This document shows, piece after piece, positions 18,928 through 27,640 of a stretch of 64,000 bases of DNA. Origin of the DNA: Clostridium sp. BSD9I1 (lineage in GTDB: Bacteria; Bacillota; Clostridia; Clostridiales; Clostridiaceae); assembly GCF_900185645.1 (NCBI RefSeq), contig NZ_FYAM01000004.1:308499-372498 (forward strand). The letters are read 5' to 3'. A model generated the notes under the pieces. It saw only the letters and a list, made by a program, of their open reading frames with translations, searched no databases and was not told the origin of the DNA. Positions within the stretch are counted from its first letter, which is position 1; every line of letters starts with the position of its first letter. Position numbers and translations under genes: made by a program.

Positions 18928-20010
18928 TTATTTTTCATAGGAAATTAGTCTTTGTACAAGTTCATCTACCATTACATTAATTGTTTCAAAATTGATATTT
19001 GAAACATAGTAGGCTTCTAGTACGTCATGAATTTTCTTGCATTTAGTTATACATTGTAAGCCTTCGTGTAAGAGATCATAGAACTTAGCTTCATCCTTTT
19101 GAATTTCAGCTTTATATTTATCTAAATAATTTTTGTTTAAAAGATCTGCCATCTGAATATGCTCGCCTTCAAAAGATTTTCTATTTACTTCATTAGAAGT
19201 TACAATAGCTACATTTAAATCTGGAATAAAAATGTGTTCTATTCTATTTGGATTTATTACATCATGGAATATTTCTACAAAAAATCCGCGGTTTAAAGCT
19301 TCATCTTTTAAGAAGTTTAAAACCTCTGTTTTGCCAGTGCCGGGGTCGCCATTAAGCACATAGACATTTTTAAAAGGAGCTACAAGTTCATCAATAAAGG
19401 TTATTATTCCATTAGGAGTAAGTGCTGTACAGAATAGATGTCGTTCTTTTCCTATAGCAAGAACATTATCCTTGAAAATCTTATCCCTTAGTGTTTTCTT
19501 TAAATCATTCAATTTTACTTTATCTAGTGCTTCAAGATTATAGTCTCTCCAGTCTTCATGAACTGCAGCAGCAGCTTTAAAATAGTTAAAGCCCCTTTTA
19601 TAGGAGCGACTATTATCAGCATAAATTGGATATAATTCTTCTTTTATAGATGACAATCCCTTTTCATCTAAGCATACTCCTAGATTAAATGTTTCATCTA
19701 CAGCACCAGGATATACAGGATCTTGCATATGAGGAGCAGTACCATCAATCAAGGCTACATTTAGGCCCTTAATAAGTATTGCGTCTAAGGATTCGTTGTC
19801 AGAAGAACAGTGAAAGTAGTCTACATCATATCCTCTATTTTGAAATATATTACCTATTTTTTTCATTGCAGATGACTTGCCAGTTCCGGGGCCACCTTTA
19901 AAATATATTACTCTTCTAGCTTCCTTAGTAGGAATTATATAATTAAAGAAGAAATATGGGCCTAAAGGTGTATTGCTTCCAGGAAATAAGTGTCTTTCTC
20001 TTCCGGTCAT
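18928..20010 (-). CDS. Tandem P-loop ATPase (PRK06851-type conserved protein)
   Basis: 360 residues from the second ATG, which has GGAGTG nine bases upstream (that motif is inside the first five codons of a longer reading from 20025). The protein is an internal duplication: each half starts with RHLF (residues 6-9 and 190-193) followed by a Walker A loop, GGPGTGKS (39-46) and GDPGTGKT (221-228). Both P-loops look intact. The family is found mainly in spore-forming Firmicutes and has no settled function; nucleotide binding is the only role sequence supports. Single gene on the minus strand. Confidence 0.8.
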   Translation of the reverse strand: MTGRERHLFPGSNTPLGPYFFFNYIIPTKEARRVIYFKGGPGTGKSSAMKKIGNIFQNRGYDVDYFHCSSDNESLDAILIKGLNVALIDGTAPHMQDPVYPGAVDETFNLGVCLDEKGLSSIKEELYPIYADNSRSYKRGFNYFKAAAAVHEDWRDYNLEALDKVKLNDLKKTLRDKIFKDNVLAIGKERHLFCTALTPNGIITFIDELVAPFKNVYVLNGDPGTGKTEVLNFLKDEALNRGFFVEIFHDVINPNRIEHIFIPDLNVAIVTSNEVNRKSFEGEHIQMADLLNKNYLDKYKAEIQKDEAKFYDLLHEGLQCITKCKKIHDVLEAYYVSNINFETINVMVDELVQRLISYEK

Positions 20011-20169
20011 AATTTCACACTCCATAAAAAAAATTATACAATATAATATGCAAAATTTAGTTCTATGTGATTGTGGAGCATAATATTTAAAAAGGTATTA
20101 ATAAAAATAAAAAATCCATAATCGCTAAAATATAATATGTATTATAAGTTAACGATTATGGATTAATGG

Positions 20170-21354
20170 CTAGTTATTAGCAAAATCCCTATCTATTGTA
20201 ATTATAGCATTATAGTGAGGGTGGATATTCTTTATATCCTTATTTAAACTGGATTTAATTTCTTCTATAAATTGACCAGTGAGTTTTTGTGTATAACATA
20301 CAACTATATCAAATATAAGATTCTTAGTATCACCTTCGCCAACCATTCTAAAATCATGAAGTGATTTAATCATAGAATATTTAGTTATTATGCTTTCAAC
20401 TTCACTTTTAGCATAATTTACTTCTTCATCATTAGTATTTATAGGATCCATATGCACAACAAGTACCACATTTAGCTTTTCAGAAATTTCCTTTTCAGCT
20501 CTATCGATAACCTCATGGATTTTAACTATTGATATATCCTGTGGCACTTCCGCATGAACTGTAGCTATAAATTTATTAGGCCCATAGTTATGAATTATTA
20601 AATCATGAGTGCCTGTTATATATTCATAACTTAATAAACTGCATGTTATCTTCTCAACTAAGTTAGAATCTGGTGCAGTACCTAAGAGAGGGTCTAAAGT
20701 TTCTTTTATCAGGGAATATCCTGAATAAAGTATAAATAAGGATACAAGCATTCCTATATATCCATCTATAGGAAAGGTAATCCACTTGGATAATAGTAAG
20801 GATAAAGCTACACCACTTGAAGAAAAAACATCTCCTAGTGCATCCATAGAGGAAGCTTGAAGAGCTGAAGAATTTATAGTTTTACCTATATAATTATTAA
20901 ATCTACTAAGCCATACCTTTGTAAATATGGATAAAACAAGAAGTATAAAAGGAATAACTTCAAACTTTACATGAGTAGGATTAATAATTCTTGCATAAGA
21001 AGACTTTACAAATTCAAATCCGACTAAAAGAACCATAAAGGATACTATAAGTCCAGATAAGTATTCTATTCTTCCATGACCAAAAGGATGCTCTTCATCT
21101 GCAGGCTTAGAAGCTAGTTTAAATCCAAGCATAGTTATTACAGAAGAAGTGGCATCTGAAAGATTATTAAATGCATCTGCAGTAACTGATATACTTCCAG
21201 ATACAATTCCAACTACAAGTTTTACTCCAAAGAGTATAGCATTAACTACTATTCCAATAATACTTCCTAAAAATCCATAGGAGTTTCTAACTTTTTCATT
21301 TTCAACATTTTCAGGGTTTTTTATAAAACGCTTAACTAATAATTGAGAGACCAT
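20170..21354 (-). CDS. Cation diffusion facilitator (CDF) family transporter
   Basis: 394 residues from ATG 21354, which stands six bases after GAGGTG; a GTG nine bases earlier is inside that site. The membrane domain has the CDF metal-site pattern DAFNNLSDATSSV (TM2) and HPFGHGRIEYLSGL, then DALGDVFSSSGV (TM5), so the site A Asp/His residues are present. A C-terminal domain of about 160 residues extends beyond the usual cytoplasmic ferredoxin-like fold (IHNYGPNKFIATVHAEVP; VHMDPINTNDEE). CDF proteins export divalent cations such as Zn, Mn, Fe or Co by proton exchange; the metal cannot be told here. Confidence 0.92.
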   Translation of the reverse strand: MVSQLLVKRFIKNPENVENEKVRNSYGFLGSIIGIVVNAILFGVKLVVGIVSGSISVTADAFNNLSDATSSVITMLGFKLASKPADEEHPFGHGRIEYLSGLIVSFMVLLVGFEFVKSSYARIINPTHVKFEVIPFILLVLSIFTKVWLSRFNNYIGKTINSSALQASSMDALGDVFSSSGVALSLLLSKWITFPIDGYIGMLVSLFILYSGYSLIKETLDPLLGTAPDSNLVEKITCSLLSYEYITGTHDLIIHNYGPNKFIATVHAEVPQDISIVKIHEVIDRAEKEISEKLNVVLVVHMDPINTNDEEVNYAKSEVESIITKYSMIKSLHDFRMVGEGDTKNLIFDIVVCYTQKLTGQFIEEIKSSLNKDIKNIHPHYNAIITIDRDFANN

Positions 21355-21529
21355 TCTAAACACCTCGTAACTTTAATTAAATACAATTATAAATTATACC
21401 ACTAACAATTACCAATTAACAATTATTAATTAACTATTAACTATTATCTATTATTTGAAAGAAGAACATAATTATGTTATGCTAAATTTATTAAATTTTC
21501 AATTAAAGTGAAGGAAAGGTTGATTGTGG

Positions 21530-22831
21530 ATGAAGAATAAAGTTACATTAGCTAAGGATTTGATAGACTTTATATATAAAAGCCCAACGGCATTTCATGC
21601 TGTAGAAACTGTGAAGAGCATTCTAGATGAAAATGGATTTAATGAACTTAAAGAAACAGAGCAGTGGAATTTAAAAGCTGAAGAAAAGTATTATGTAATA
21701 AAAAATAATTCAGCAATAACAGCATTTGTTGTAGGAAGAGAAAGTATTGTAGAAAATGGATTTAGAATAGTAGGAGCACATACAGATTCTCCAACCTTCA
21801 GAGTTAAACCTCATGCTGAAATGACATCAGAGGGGAATTATTTAAAGTTAAATACGGAGGTTTATGGAGGACCAATCTTAAATACTTGGATGGATAGACC
21901 ATTGTCTATAGCAGGAAGAGTTATTTTAAAATCCAATAATCCTTTGAAACCAAATTGTAAATTGGTAAATATAAAAAAGCCAATACTTATAATTCCCAAC
22001 ATAGCTATACATATGAACAGAGAGGTAAATAAGGGATTTGAAATAAATGCCCAAAAGCATACATTACCTTTAGTTGGAATGATTAATGATAAGCTTTCGA
22101 AGGAAGATTTCTTGCTAAACATTATAGCAAAGGAATTGAATATAGATAAAAGTGAGATACTAGATTTTGATTTGTTTTTATATGAATATGAAAAGGGCTG
22201 TATAATGGGAGCAAATGATGAGTTTATATCCAGTGGAAGATTAGATGATTTGGCTATGGTGCATGCAGCTCTAGAAGCCCTTATAAATTCAAAGCCATCG
22301 ACCGCAACAAATGTTTTAGTGTGCTTTGATAATGAGGAAATAGGAAGTACTACAAAACAAGGAGCAGATTCTATATTCTTATCAAGTATTTTAGAAAGAA
22401 TAGTAGAAAAGGAGCAAAGTGGGAAGGAAGCATATTTTAGAACTTTGGCAAACTCCTTCATAATATCTTCAGATTTAGCTCATGCAGTACACCCTAACTG
22501 GGAAGAAAAAACAGACCCTACTAATAGACCTATAATAAATAAGGGACCTGTAATTAAAATAAATGCTAACTTCAGTTATACTACAGATGCTTATAGTTCA
22601 GCTGTTTATGAAGGGATATGTAAAGAACGAAGTGTTCCTGTTCAAAAATTTGTAAATAGATCTGACTCAAGAGGAGGTTCAACTATAGGACCTATATCTT
22701 GGTCTCATGTGAATATTCCATCTGTAGATATAGGGACTCCAATACTTGCAATGCACTCTATAAGAGAACTTGGTGGAGTAGATGACCATTACTACATAGC
22801 TAAAAGCTTTGAAGGATTTTATTCTATATAA
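21530..22831 (+). CDS. M18 family aminopeptidase
   Basis: 433 residues from ATG 21530, with AAGGAAAGG ten bases upstream. The zinc-binding motifs of the M18 family are visible: GAHTDSPTFRVKP (His near residue 84), then GRLDDLAM, CFDNEEIGS and DLAHAVHPNWEEK, and near the end IGPISWSHVNIPSVDIGTP and MHSIRELGGVDDH. These dinuclear zinc enzymes remove N-terminal residues, often acidic or hydrophobic, from peptides in the cytoplasm. Single gene, followed by the lysine riboswitch region. Confidence 0.92.
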   Translation: MKNKVTLAKDLIDFIYKSPTAFHAVETVKSILDENGFNELKETEQWNLKAEEKYYVIKNNSAITAFVVGRESIVENGFRIVGAHTDSPTFRVKPHAEMTSEGNYLKLNTEVYGGPILNTWMDRPLSIAGRVILKSNNPLKPNCKLVNIKKPILIIPNIAIHMNREVNKGFEINAQKHTLPLVGMINDKLSKEDFLLNIIAKELNIDKSEILDFDLFLYEYEKGCIMGANDEFISSGRLDDLAMVHAALEALINSKPSTATNVLVCFDNEEIGSTTKQGADSIFLSSILERIVEKEQSGKEAYFRTLANSFIISSDLAHAVHPNWEEKTDPTNRPIINKGPVIKINANFSYTTDAYSSAVYEGICKERSVPVQKFVNRSDSRGGSTIGPISWSHVNIPSVDIGTPILAMHSIRELGGVDDHYYIAKSFEGFYSI

Positions 22832-22949
22832 CGTATAGAAATTATGGATTAGATTATAAAGCAGAATGGCTCAATTTATTTGAGATATTTATGAAGTTTA
22901 TGTTGATTTTAAAATTCTAATGTGATAAACTAAAAAGAAAAAAATAAAT

Positions 22950-23125
22950 ATACCTGGGGTAGAGGTGCTATAATTAATAGTATTTATTCTTAGCGGCCGC
23001 GCGATGAGGAATAAAGAAAGGAATTATAGCCGAAGAAGAATAATGTAGGAAGTTATCTTCTGGCTTTGTATAAAATATATGCAAAGTTGTCACTATAATG
23101 GTGGAGAGCTACAGAGGTTACATAC
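22950..23125 (+). ncRNA. Lysine riboswitch (L box) controlling lysA
   Basis: The conserved L-box pieces occur in the right order: AGAGGTGC (22961-22968), the GAAAGG block (23016-23021), GCCGAAG (23029-23035), TTCTGG (23058-23063), and GTCACTATAATGGTGGAGAG followed by CTAC near 23089-23112. ACCT at the 5' end can pair with AGGT at the 3' end to close P1. It is followed by a terminator hairpin and then lysA, the last enzyme of lysine synthesis, so bound lysine should favour termination. The internal stem here contains an unusual GC-rich GCGGCCGCGC segment. Confidence 0.92.
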
Positions 23126-23136
23126 AATAGAAGCTA

Positions 23137-23176
23137 ACAAGCAGCTATAGGTATAACCTTAGCTGCTTGTTTTTTT
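23137..23176 (+). terminator. Riboswitch-controlled terminator before lysA
   Basis: ACAAGCAGCTA pairs with TAGCTGCTTGT (11 of 11) and is followed by six T. It is the expression platform of the lysine riboswitch. Confidence 0.92.
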
Positions 23177-23237
23177 GTAAGATTTATTTGATTTTAAGAA
23201 ATAACTCAAACACAATAAAAGTTTAGGGGGCAACATT

Positions 23238-24533
23238 ATGAATTTATTTGGAAGCATGGAAATAAGAGAAAATACACTTTATATAGGTGGAATAAGCACT
23301 GTTGAGCTTGCCGAAAAATACGGAACTCCTTTGTATGTTTTTGATGAGGGGCTTATGAGAAACACATGCAAAGATTATTACAAGTATTTTAAAGTAAATG
23401 AGTCAAACAATAGGGTTGCATATGCGGGAAAGGCATTTTTGACTTTAGCTATGTGTAAGTTAATTGAAGAAGAAGGTCTTTGTTTAGATGTAGTATCTGG
23501 CGGAGAGCTATACACTGCTATGAAGGCAAACTTTCCAGCAGATAAAATTTATTTTCATGGAAACAATAAGACTCTAGAAGAAGTAGAAATGGGAATAGAT
23601 TATGGAGTTTCAAGATTTGTAGTAGATAATTTTTATGAACTAGAACAAATAAATAAAATTGCAACAAGAAAAAATAAAGTTCAAAAGGTACTATTAAGAA
23701 TAACTCCAGGGATAGAAGCGCATACTCACGATTATATAAAAACTGGTCAGATAGACTCTAAATTTGGATTTACTTTATCAAATGAAGATGCCTTAAAAGG
23801 AGTTAACATGGCGTTAGATCTCCCTGGTATTGAACTTGCAGGGTTACACTGCCACATTGGTTCTCAGATTTTTGACTTATCACCATATGAAGATGAAGTA
23901 GAAATAATGATGGGATTTATAAAAACTATAAAAGATGAATTTAACTATGAAATTGAAGAGCTAGACCTAGGTGGTGGGTTTGGAATTTATTATACAGAAG
24001 AAGATGAACCAAGAAGTACTAAGGAATACTGTGAAACTATAATAAATAAAGCAGATGAAGCTCATAAGAGATTAGGGATAAAGCTTCCAATGCTTACTAT
24101 AGAACCTGGAAGATCTATAGTGGGAAATGCAGGGATAACTCTTTACACTATAGGATCTACAAAAAATATTCAAGGAGTAAGGAAATATATATCAGTAGAT
24201 GGAGGAATGGGCGATAACATAAGACCTGCGTTATATAATGCTAAATATAAGTGCGTTGTTGCAAATAGAATGGAAAATGAAAAAAATGACTTTGTAACTA
24301 TAGCGGGTAAGTGTTGTGAGTCTGGAGATATACTTATAAATGATACAAATATAGCGGACTCTGAAAGTGGAGATGTTTTAGCAATGTTTACAACTGGTGC
24401 ATATGGATATTCCATGAGCAGTAACTATAATAAGATACCTAAAGCAGCTGTTGTATTTGTAAAAGATGGAGAAGCAAGACTTGTGTGTAAAAGACAAAGC
24501 TATGAGGACTTAATTGGAAATGAAATGTTTTAA
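23238..24533 (+). CDS. lysA: Diaminopimelate decarboxylase
   Basis: 431 residues, full length for this PLP enzyme, which converts meso-diaminopimelate to L-lysine. PLYVFDE (31-37), the PLP lysine in VAYAGKAF (Lys65), HCHIGSQ (204-210), the phosphate-binding LDLGGGFG, EPGRSIVGNAG and the CCESGD substrate loop are all present. The start follows a GGGGGC motif. Expression is set by the upstream L-box riboswitch and terminator; the gene ends at a perfect palindromic terminator shared with the convergent small gene. Confidence 0.97.
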   Translation: MNLFGSMEIRENTLYIGGISTVELAEKYGTPLYVFDEGLMRNTCKDYYKYFKVNESNNRVAYAGKAFLTLAMCKLIEEEGLCLDVVSGGELYTAMKANFPADKIYFHGNNKTLEEVEMGIDYGVSRFVVDNFYELEQINKIATRKNKVQKVLLRITPGIEAHTHDYIKTGQIDSKFGFTLSNEDALKGVNMALDLPGIELAGLHCHIGSQIFDLSPYEDEVEIMMGFIKTIKDEFNYEIEELDLGGGFGIYYTEEDEPRSTKEYCETIINKADEAHKRLGIKLPMLTIEPGRSIVGNAGITLYTIGSTKNIQGVRKYISVDGGMGDNIRPALYNAKYKCVVANRMENEKNDFVTIAGKCCESGDILINDTNIADSESGDVLAMFTTGAYGYSMSSNYNKIPKAAVVFVKDGEARLVCKRQSYEDLIGNEMF

Positions 24534-24560
24534 ATATTAGTTTTAGTATTTAAAAAATTG

Positions 24561-24594
24561 AAGTGTAAGGAGAAATTTCTCCTTACACTTTTTT
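24561..24594. terminator. Bidirectional terminator after lysA
   Basis: AAGTGTAAGGAGAAA and TTTCTCCTTACACTT form a perfect 30-base palindrome followed by T's on the plus strand; it also ends the convergent 68-residue gene. Confidence 0.88.
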
Positions 24595-24799
24595 ACTGTA
24601 AGAATAAGTCGCTGTCGGCAGCTAATTCTTGAGAGGTGTTGTCAAACTCCCAGGTGGCTATATTATTTGCCACAATTGGGTCTCGTACATTGTCCGGCAA
24701 TTTTGTATAATCAGTTTTAGAATATGATTTAACTATCTTTTGTGGAGCTTCTAAATAGTCCCTGTCCATTGCGAGATATCCACTATTCTTTTCTGTCAT
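24593..24799 (-). CDS. Small conserved-looking protein of unknown function (68 aa)
   Basis: I do not recognise this family. The protein is 68 residues, hydrophilic, mixed charge, with no transmembrane segment or cysteine; the C-terminal part reads DNVRDPIVANNIATWEFDNT. It is very likely real because AAGGAGGGA stands at ideal distance before the ATG and a strong terminator ends it. Small acidic proteins of this size in clostridia are often sporulation-linked, but nothing in the sequence proves that. Confidence 0.7.
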   Translation of the reverse strand: MTEKNSGYLAMDRDYLEAPQKIVKSYSKTDYTKLPDNVRDPIVANNIATWEFDNTSQELAADSDLFLQ

Positions 24800-25040
24800 G
24801 GAAATCCCTCCTTATAAATTAGTTTGGAGAATTTAAATAGAGGAAAATATATTATCCTCAAGATTAGTATTCCACAGCTATTAAAAAAAATTACTTTTAT
24901 TTTAAGTATATGTTTTAATTTTGGAGGCATATTAAATTGGTATATTCATAATATGTTCATAAAGTATAAAAAAAGTTAAATAAATAAATATTTTAATTAA
25001 GAAGGATAAAATGATGCCTTATAGAATAATAATAATAGGG

Positions 25041-25055
25041 TAATAATTATTATTA
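25041..25055 (+). promoter_or_regulatory. PerR-box-like palindrome upstream of desulfoferrodoxin
   Basis: TAATAATTATTATTA is a perfect odd-length palindrome agreeing with the PerR consensus TTATAATNATTATAA except at one symmetric pair of positions. It lies in the leader of the superoxide reductase gene, 18 bases before the ATG, where a peroxide-responsive repressor would be expected in clostridia. Confidence 0.5.
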
Positions 25056-25072
25056 ATAGGGAGGATTATAAA

Positions 25073-25447
25073 ATGACTAAGTTAAATGAAATTTATAAAT
25101 GTGGAATTTGTGGGAATATAGTTGAAGTAGTACATGAATCAGTAGGTACTTTAGTATGCTGCGGTAAAGAAATGATACATCTTAAGGAAAATACAGTAGA
25201 TGCTGCAAAGGAAAAACATGTTCCTGTAATAGAAAAGATCGAAGGTGGCGTTTTAGTAAAGATAGGAGAAGTTGAGCATCCTATGCTAGAAGAACATCAT
25301 ATAGAATGGATAGAAGTTCTAACAGTTGATAAAGTTTATAGAAAGTATTTAAAAGTAGGCGAAAAGCCAGAAGCTATCTTTAAAGTTGATGAAGAAGTAA
25401 TTGCAGCTAGGGAATATTGTAATTTACATGGTTTATGGAAAAAATAG
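25073..25447 (+). CDS. dfx: Desulfoferrodoxin (superoxide reductase)
   Basis: 124 residues, the two-iron 2Fe-SOR form. The rubredoxin-like N-terminal center has Cys10, Cys13, Cys29 and Cys30 (CGIC and CC). The catalytic center II has the expected ligands His49 (EKHVPVIE), His69 and His75 (HPMLEEHHIEWI) and the Cys116/His119 pair (YCNLHG). It reduces superoxide to hydrogen peroxide with electrons from rubredoxin, protecting the anaerobe from oxygen without releasing O2. GGGAGGA is the ribosome binding site, and a PerR-like palindrome precedes it. Single gene with its own terminator. Confidence 0.96.
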   Translation: MTKLNEIYKCGICGNIVEVVHESVGTLVCCGKEMIHLKENTVDAAKEKHVPVIEKIEGGVLVKIGEVEHPMLEEHHIEWIEVLTVDKVYRKYLKVGEKPEAIFKVDEEVIAAREYCNLHGLWKK

Positions 25448-25485
25448 TTTATTGATGATTAATAAAAATAATTAAGGTATATAAT

Positions 25486-25524
25486 AATCCCTATATAACA
25501 AAATAATTGTTATATAGGGATTTT
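25486..25524 (+). terminator. Terminator after desulfoferrodoxin
   Basis: AATCCCTATATAACA pairs with TGTTATATAGGGATT (15 of 15), then TTAGTTTT. Confidence 0.88.
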
Positions 25525-25609
25525 AGTTTTATAATAGTATATTAAGGAATAACATATAAATGTAACATATTATCGTAAATGAGAAGATTATAAAATGGAG
25601 GAATTTACA

Positions 25610-26620
25610 ATGGAGCAGACAGAACAAAAGAAAGTTATATTTAGTGGAATACAGCCTTCTGGTGAATTAACTTTAGGAAATTACCTAGGAGCGTTAAAAA
25701 ACTGGGTAAAGCTTCAAGAACAATATGATTGTTACTATTGCATAGTTGATATGCATGCTATAACAGTAAAACAAGAACCAAAGGATTTAAGAAGAAGAAC
25801 TTTAGAAGTTTTATCTATATACATTGCAGCGGGGATAGATCCAGAAAAGAATACTTTATTCATACAATCCCATGTACCAGCTCATGCAGAAGCAGCATGG
25901 CTTTTAAACTGTAATACCTATATGGGTGAATTATCAAGAATGACACAATTTAAAGATAAATCTCAAAGATATGGAAATAATATTTCTGCAGGTCTTTTTA
26001 ATTATCCAGTGCTTATGGTAGCAGATATACTTTTATATCAAGCAGATTTAGTGCCGGTGGGAGTGGACCAAAAGCAGCACTTAGAGTTAACTCGTGATGT
26101 TGCAGAAAGATTTAATAATACATACAGCGAAACTTTTAAAATACCAGAACCATATATACCTGAGGCAGGAGCTAAGATTATGGATCTTCAAGAGCCAACT
26201 AAAAAGATGTCTAAGTCCTCTGATAATCCGAATTCATATATACTTATAATGGACCCACCAGAAGTAATAAGAAAAAAAGTATCTAGAGCAGTAACTGACA
26301 GCTTAGGTGTAGTTAAATATAACGATGAGCAGCCAGGAGTTAAGAACTTAATGACTATTTTAAGTGTAATTAAGGGAAAAACTATGGAAGAAATAGAAAA
26401 GGAATATGAAGGCCAGGGTTATGCTCAGTTTAAAAAGGACGTAGCAGAAGCAATAGTTGGAGAACTTGAGCCAATACAGAAAAAGGTAAAAGATTTGGTA
26501 GCAAATAAGGAATACTTGGAAAGCATTTATAAAAAGGGAGCCGAAAAGGCAAGCTATGTAGCAAATAAAACCCTTAGAAAAATGCAAAAGAAGATAGGAT
26601 TTATACCAGTATCAAGATAA
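25610..26620 (+). CDS. trpS: Tryptophanyl-tRNA synthetase
   Basis: 336 residues from ATG 25610; the ATG at 25595 is followed at once by GGAGGAATT, which is the ribosome binding site for the second ATG. Class I motifs: SGIQPSGELTLGNYLGAL (HIGH region as LGNYLG) near the N-terminus and KKMSKSS as KMSKS. GVDQKQHLELTRDVAERFN is the Trp-adenylate-binding region. It charges tRNA-Trp; the only tRNA gene in this window is tRNA-Trp at 47370. No T-box leader is visible between the desulfoferrodoxin terminator and the start, so amino-acid control by that route is not seen. Confidence 0.96.
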   Translation: MEQTEQKKVIFSGIQPSGELTLGNYLGALKNWVKLQEQYDCYYCIVDMHAITVKQEPKDLRRRTLEVLSIYIAAGIDPEKNTLFIQSHVPAHAEAAWLLNCNTYMGELSRMTQFKDKSQRYGNNISAGLFNYPVLMVADILLYQADLVPVGVDQKQHLELTRDVAERFNNTYSETFKIPEPYIPEAGAKIMDLQEPTKKMSKSSDNPNSYILIMDPPEVIRKKVSRAVTDSLGVVKYNDEQPGVKNLMTILSVIKGKTMEEIEKEYEGQGYAQFKKDVAEAIVGELEPIQKKVKDLVANKEYLESIYKKGAEKASYVANKTLRKMQKKIGFIPVSR

Positions 26621-26730
26621 TGAAAATATTAGTAATAGAAAATTATATAATGTATAAAAGTGTATGCTTGTTTTTATTAAGCATGCACTTTATTTATTTA
26701 AAAGGGTTGCAAAATACATAGTTTTTGTAT

Positions 26731-26740
26731 ATCATATGAT
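26731..26740 (+). promoter_or_regulatory. Candidate ArsR operator before the first arsR
   Basis: ATCATATGAT is a perfect palindrome inside a longer dyad with TATA on the left and TTATA on the right, 36 bp before the arsR start and downstream of TTGCAA at 26706. Its CATATG center recurs in the candidate operator at 30714-30735. Confidence 0.45.
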
Positions 26741-26775
26741 TATAAACGAATATGATAATATAAGGAGTGAGAAAG

Positions 26776-27147
26776 TTGGATTTAATACAGGTGATGAAAG
26801 CATTATCGGATGAAACACGTATGAGAATACTTAATATACTTAAAGAAGGAGATTTATGTGTTTGTGAAATAGAGGTTTTACTTGATATAAACCAGTCTAA
26901 TGCATCAAGACATCTAAACAAATTAACAAATGCAAAGATTCTAGATTATTATAAGATAGCTAAGTATGTTTATTACAAAATAAATGAAGATACAATTGAA
27001 GAATTTCCTTTTTTGAAGGAAATAATTGAAAAGCATGCTATCAAGTTAAATCAGTGCAGAATAGATTATGAAAGGTTAATGAAATATAGAGAAAGTAACT
27101 TAAGTTGCGATGACTTAAAAGAAGGTAAGGTTTGCTTTAATAATTAA
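26776..27147 (+). CDS. arsR: ArsR-family metalloid-responsive repressor (first copy)
   Basis: 123 residues from TTG 26776, placed eight bases after AAGGAG; a GTG at 26767 overlaps the ribosome binding site. Winged helix with MKALSDETRMRILNIL and the metal-sensing DLCVCEIE, the Cys-x-Cys of arsenic- and antimony-responsive ArsR, then NASRHLNKL recognition helix. A C-terminal tail carries more Cys (NLSCDDLKEGKVCF). Binding of As(III) or Sb(III) to the cysteines should release the operator. It heads the arsR-arsC-acr3 unit; 38 bp separate it from arsC. Confidence 0.93.
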   Translation: MDLIQVMKALSDETRMRILNILKEGDLCVCEIEVLLDINQSNASRHLNKLTNAKILDYYKIAKYVYYKINEDTIEEFPFLKEIIEKHAIKLNQCRIDYERLMKYRESNLSCDDLKEGKVCFNN

Positions 27148-27185
27148 CTTGAAATAAATAATATTACAATACGGAGGATGATTTT

Positions 27186-27596
27186 ATGAAAGCAAAGGTA
27201 GCATTTATATGTGTACACAATTCTTGTAGATCACAAATGGCAGAGGCGCTAGGAAAGTTATTTGCAAGTGATATATTTGACTCCTACTCAGCAGGGACAG
27301 AACTTAGACCAAAGATAAATCAGGATGCAGTAAGAATTATAAAAGATTTATATAATGTAGATATGAATGAAACGCAAAAATCTAAGCTATTAGATGATAT
27401 ACCAGCGGTAGATATTGTTATAAAGATGGGATGTAATGTGGTTTGCCCGTATTTACCAGCAAAACACGTAGAGGATTGGGGACTAGATGACCCATCAGGT
27501 AAGAGTGATGAAGAATTTATAAAAACTGCAAAAACTATTGAAGAGAAAATAAAAGATTTAGCAAGAAGGATTAAAAACAATGAGATTAAGTTATAA
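27186..27596 (+). CDS. arsC: Arsenate reductase, low-molecular-weight phosphatase type
   Basis: 136 residues. The phosphatase loop is CVHNSCRS with nucleophile Cys9, Cys14 and Arg15; the two relay cysteines are Cys83 and Cys87 in MGCNVVCPYLP, and the acid Asp lies in DWGLDDPSG. That is the thioredoxin-coupled ArsC of the pI258 type, which reduces arsenate to arsenite in the cytoplasm. Arsenite is then exported by the next gene. The start follows ACGGAGGATGA. Confidence 0.95.
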   Translation: MKAKVAFICVHNSCRSQMAEALGKLFASDIFDSYSAGTELRPKINQDAVRIIKDLYNVDMNETQKSKLLDDIPAVDIVIKMGCNVVCPYLPAKHVEDWGLDDPSGKSDEEFIKTAKTIEEKIKDLARRIKNNEIKL

Positions 27597-27640
27597 TTGG
27601 TAAAAATCGCACCATTGGAGTGGTAAAAGGAGGATTTTAA

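Noticed and set aside
21862..22461. 199-codon open frame on the minus strand
   Set aside because: It lies wholly inside the M18 aminopeptidase gene, has no ribosome binding site, and its sequence is Ser/Phe/Ile-rich as expected of an antisense reading of an AT-rich gene.
25448..25609. T-box leader for trpS
   Set aside because: The only structure is the terminator of the desulfoferrodoxin gene; no T-box motif.
26731..26775. T-rich dyad before arsR as a Fur or PerR box
   Set aside because: The core CATATG and the position right before arsR fit an ArsR operator better than GATAATGATAATCATTATC or the PerR consensus.
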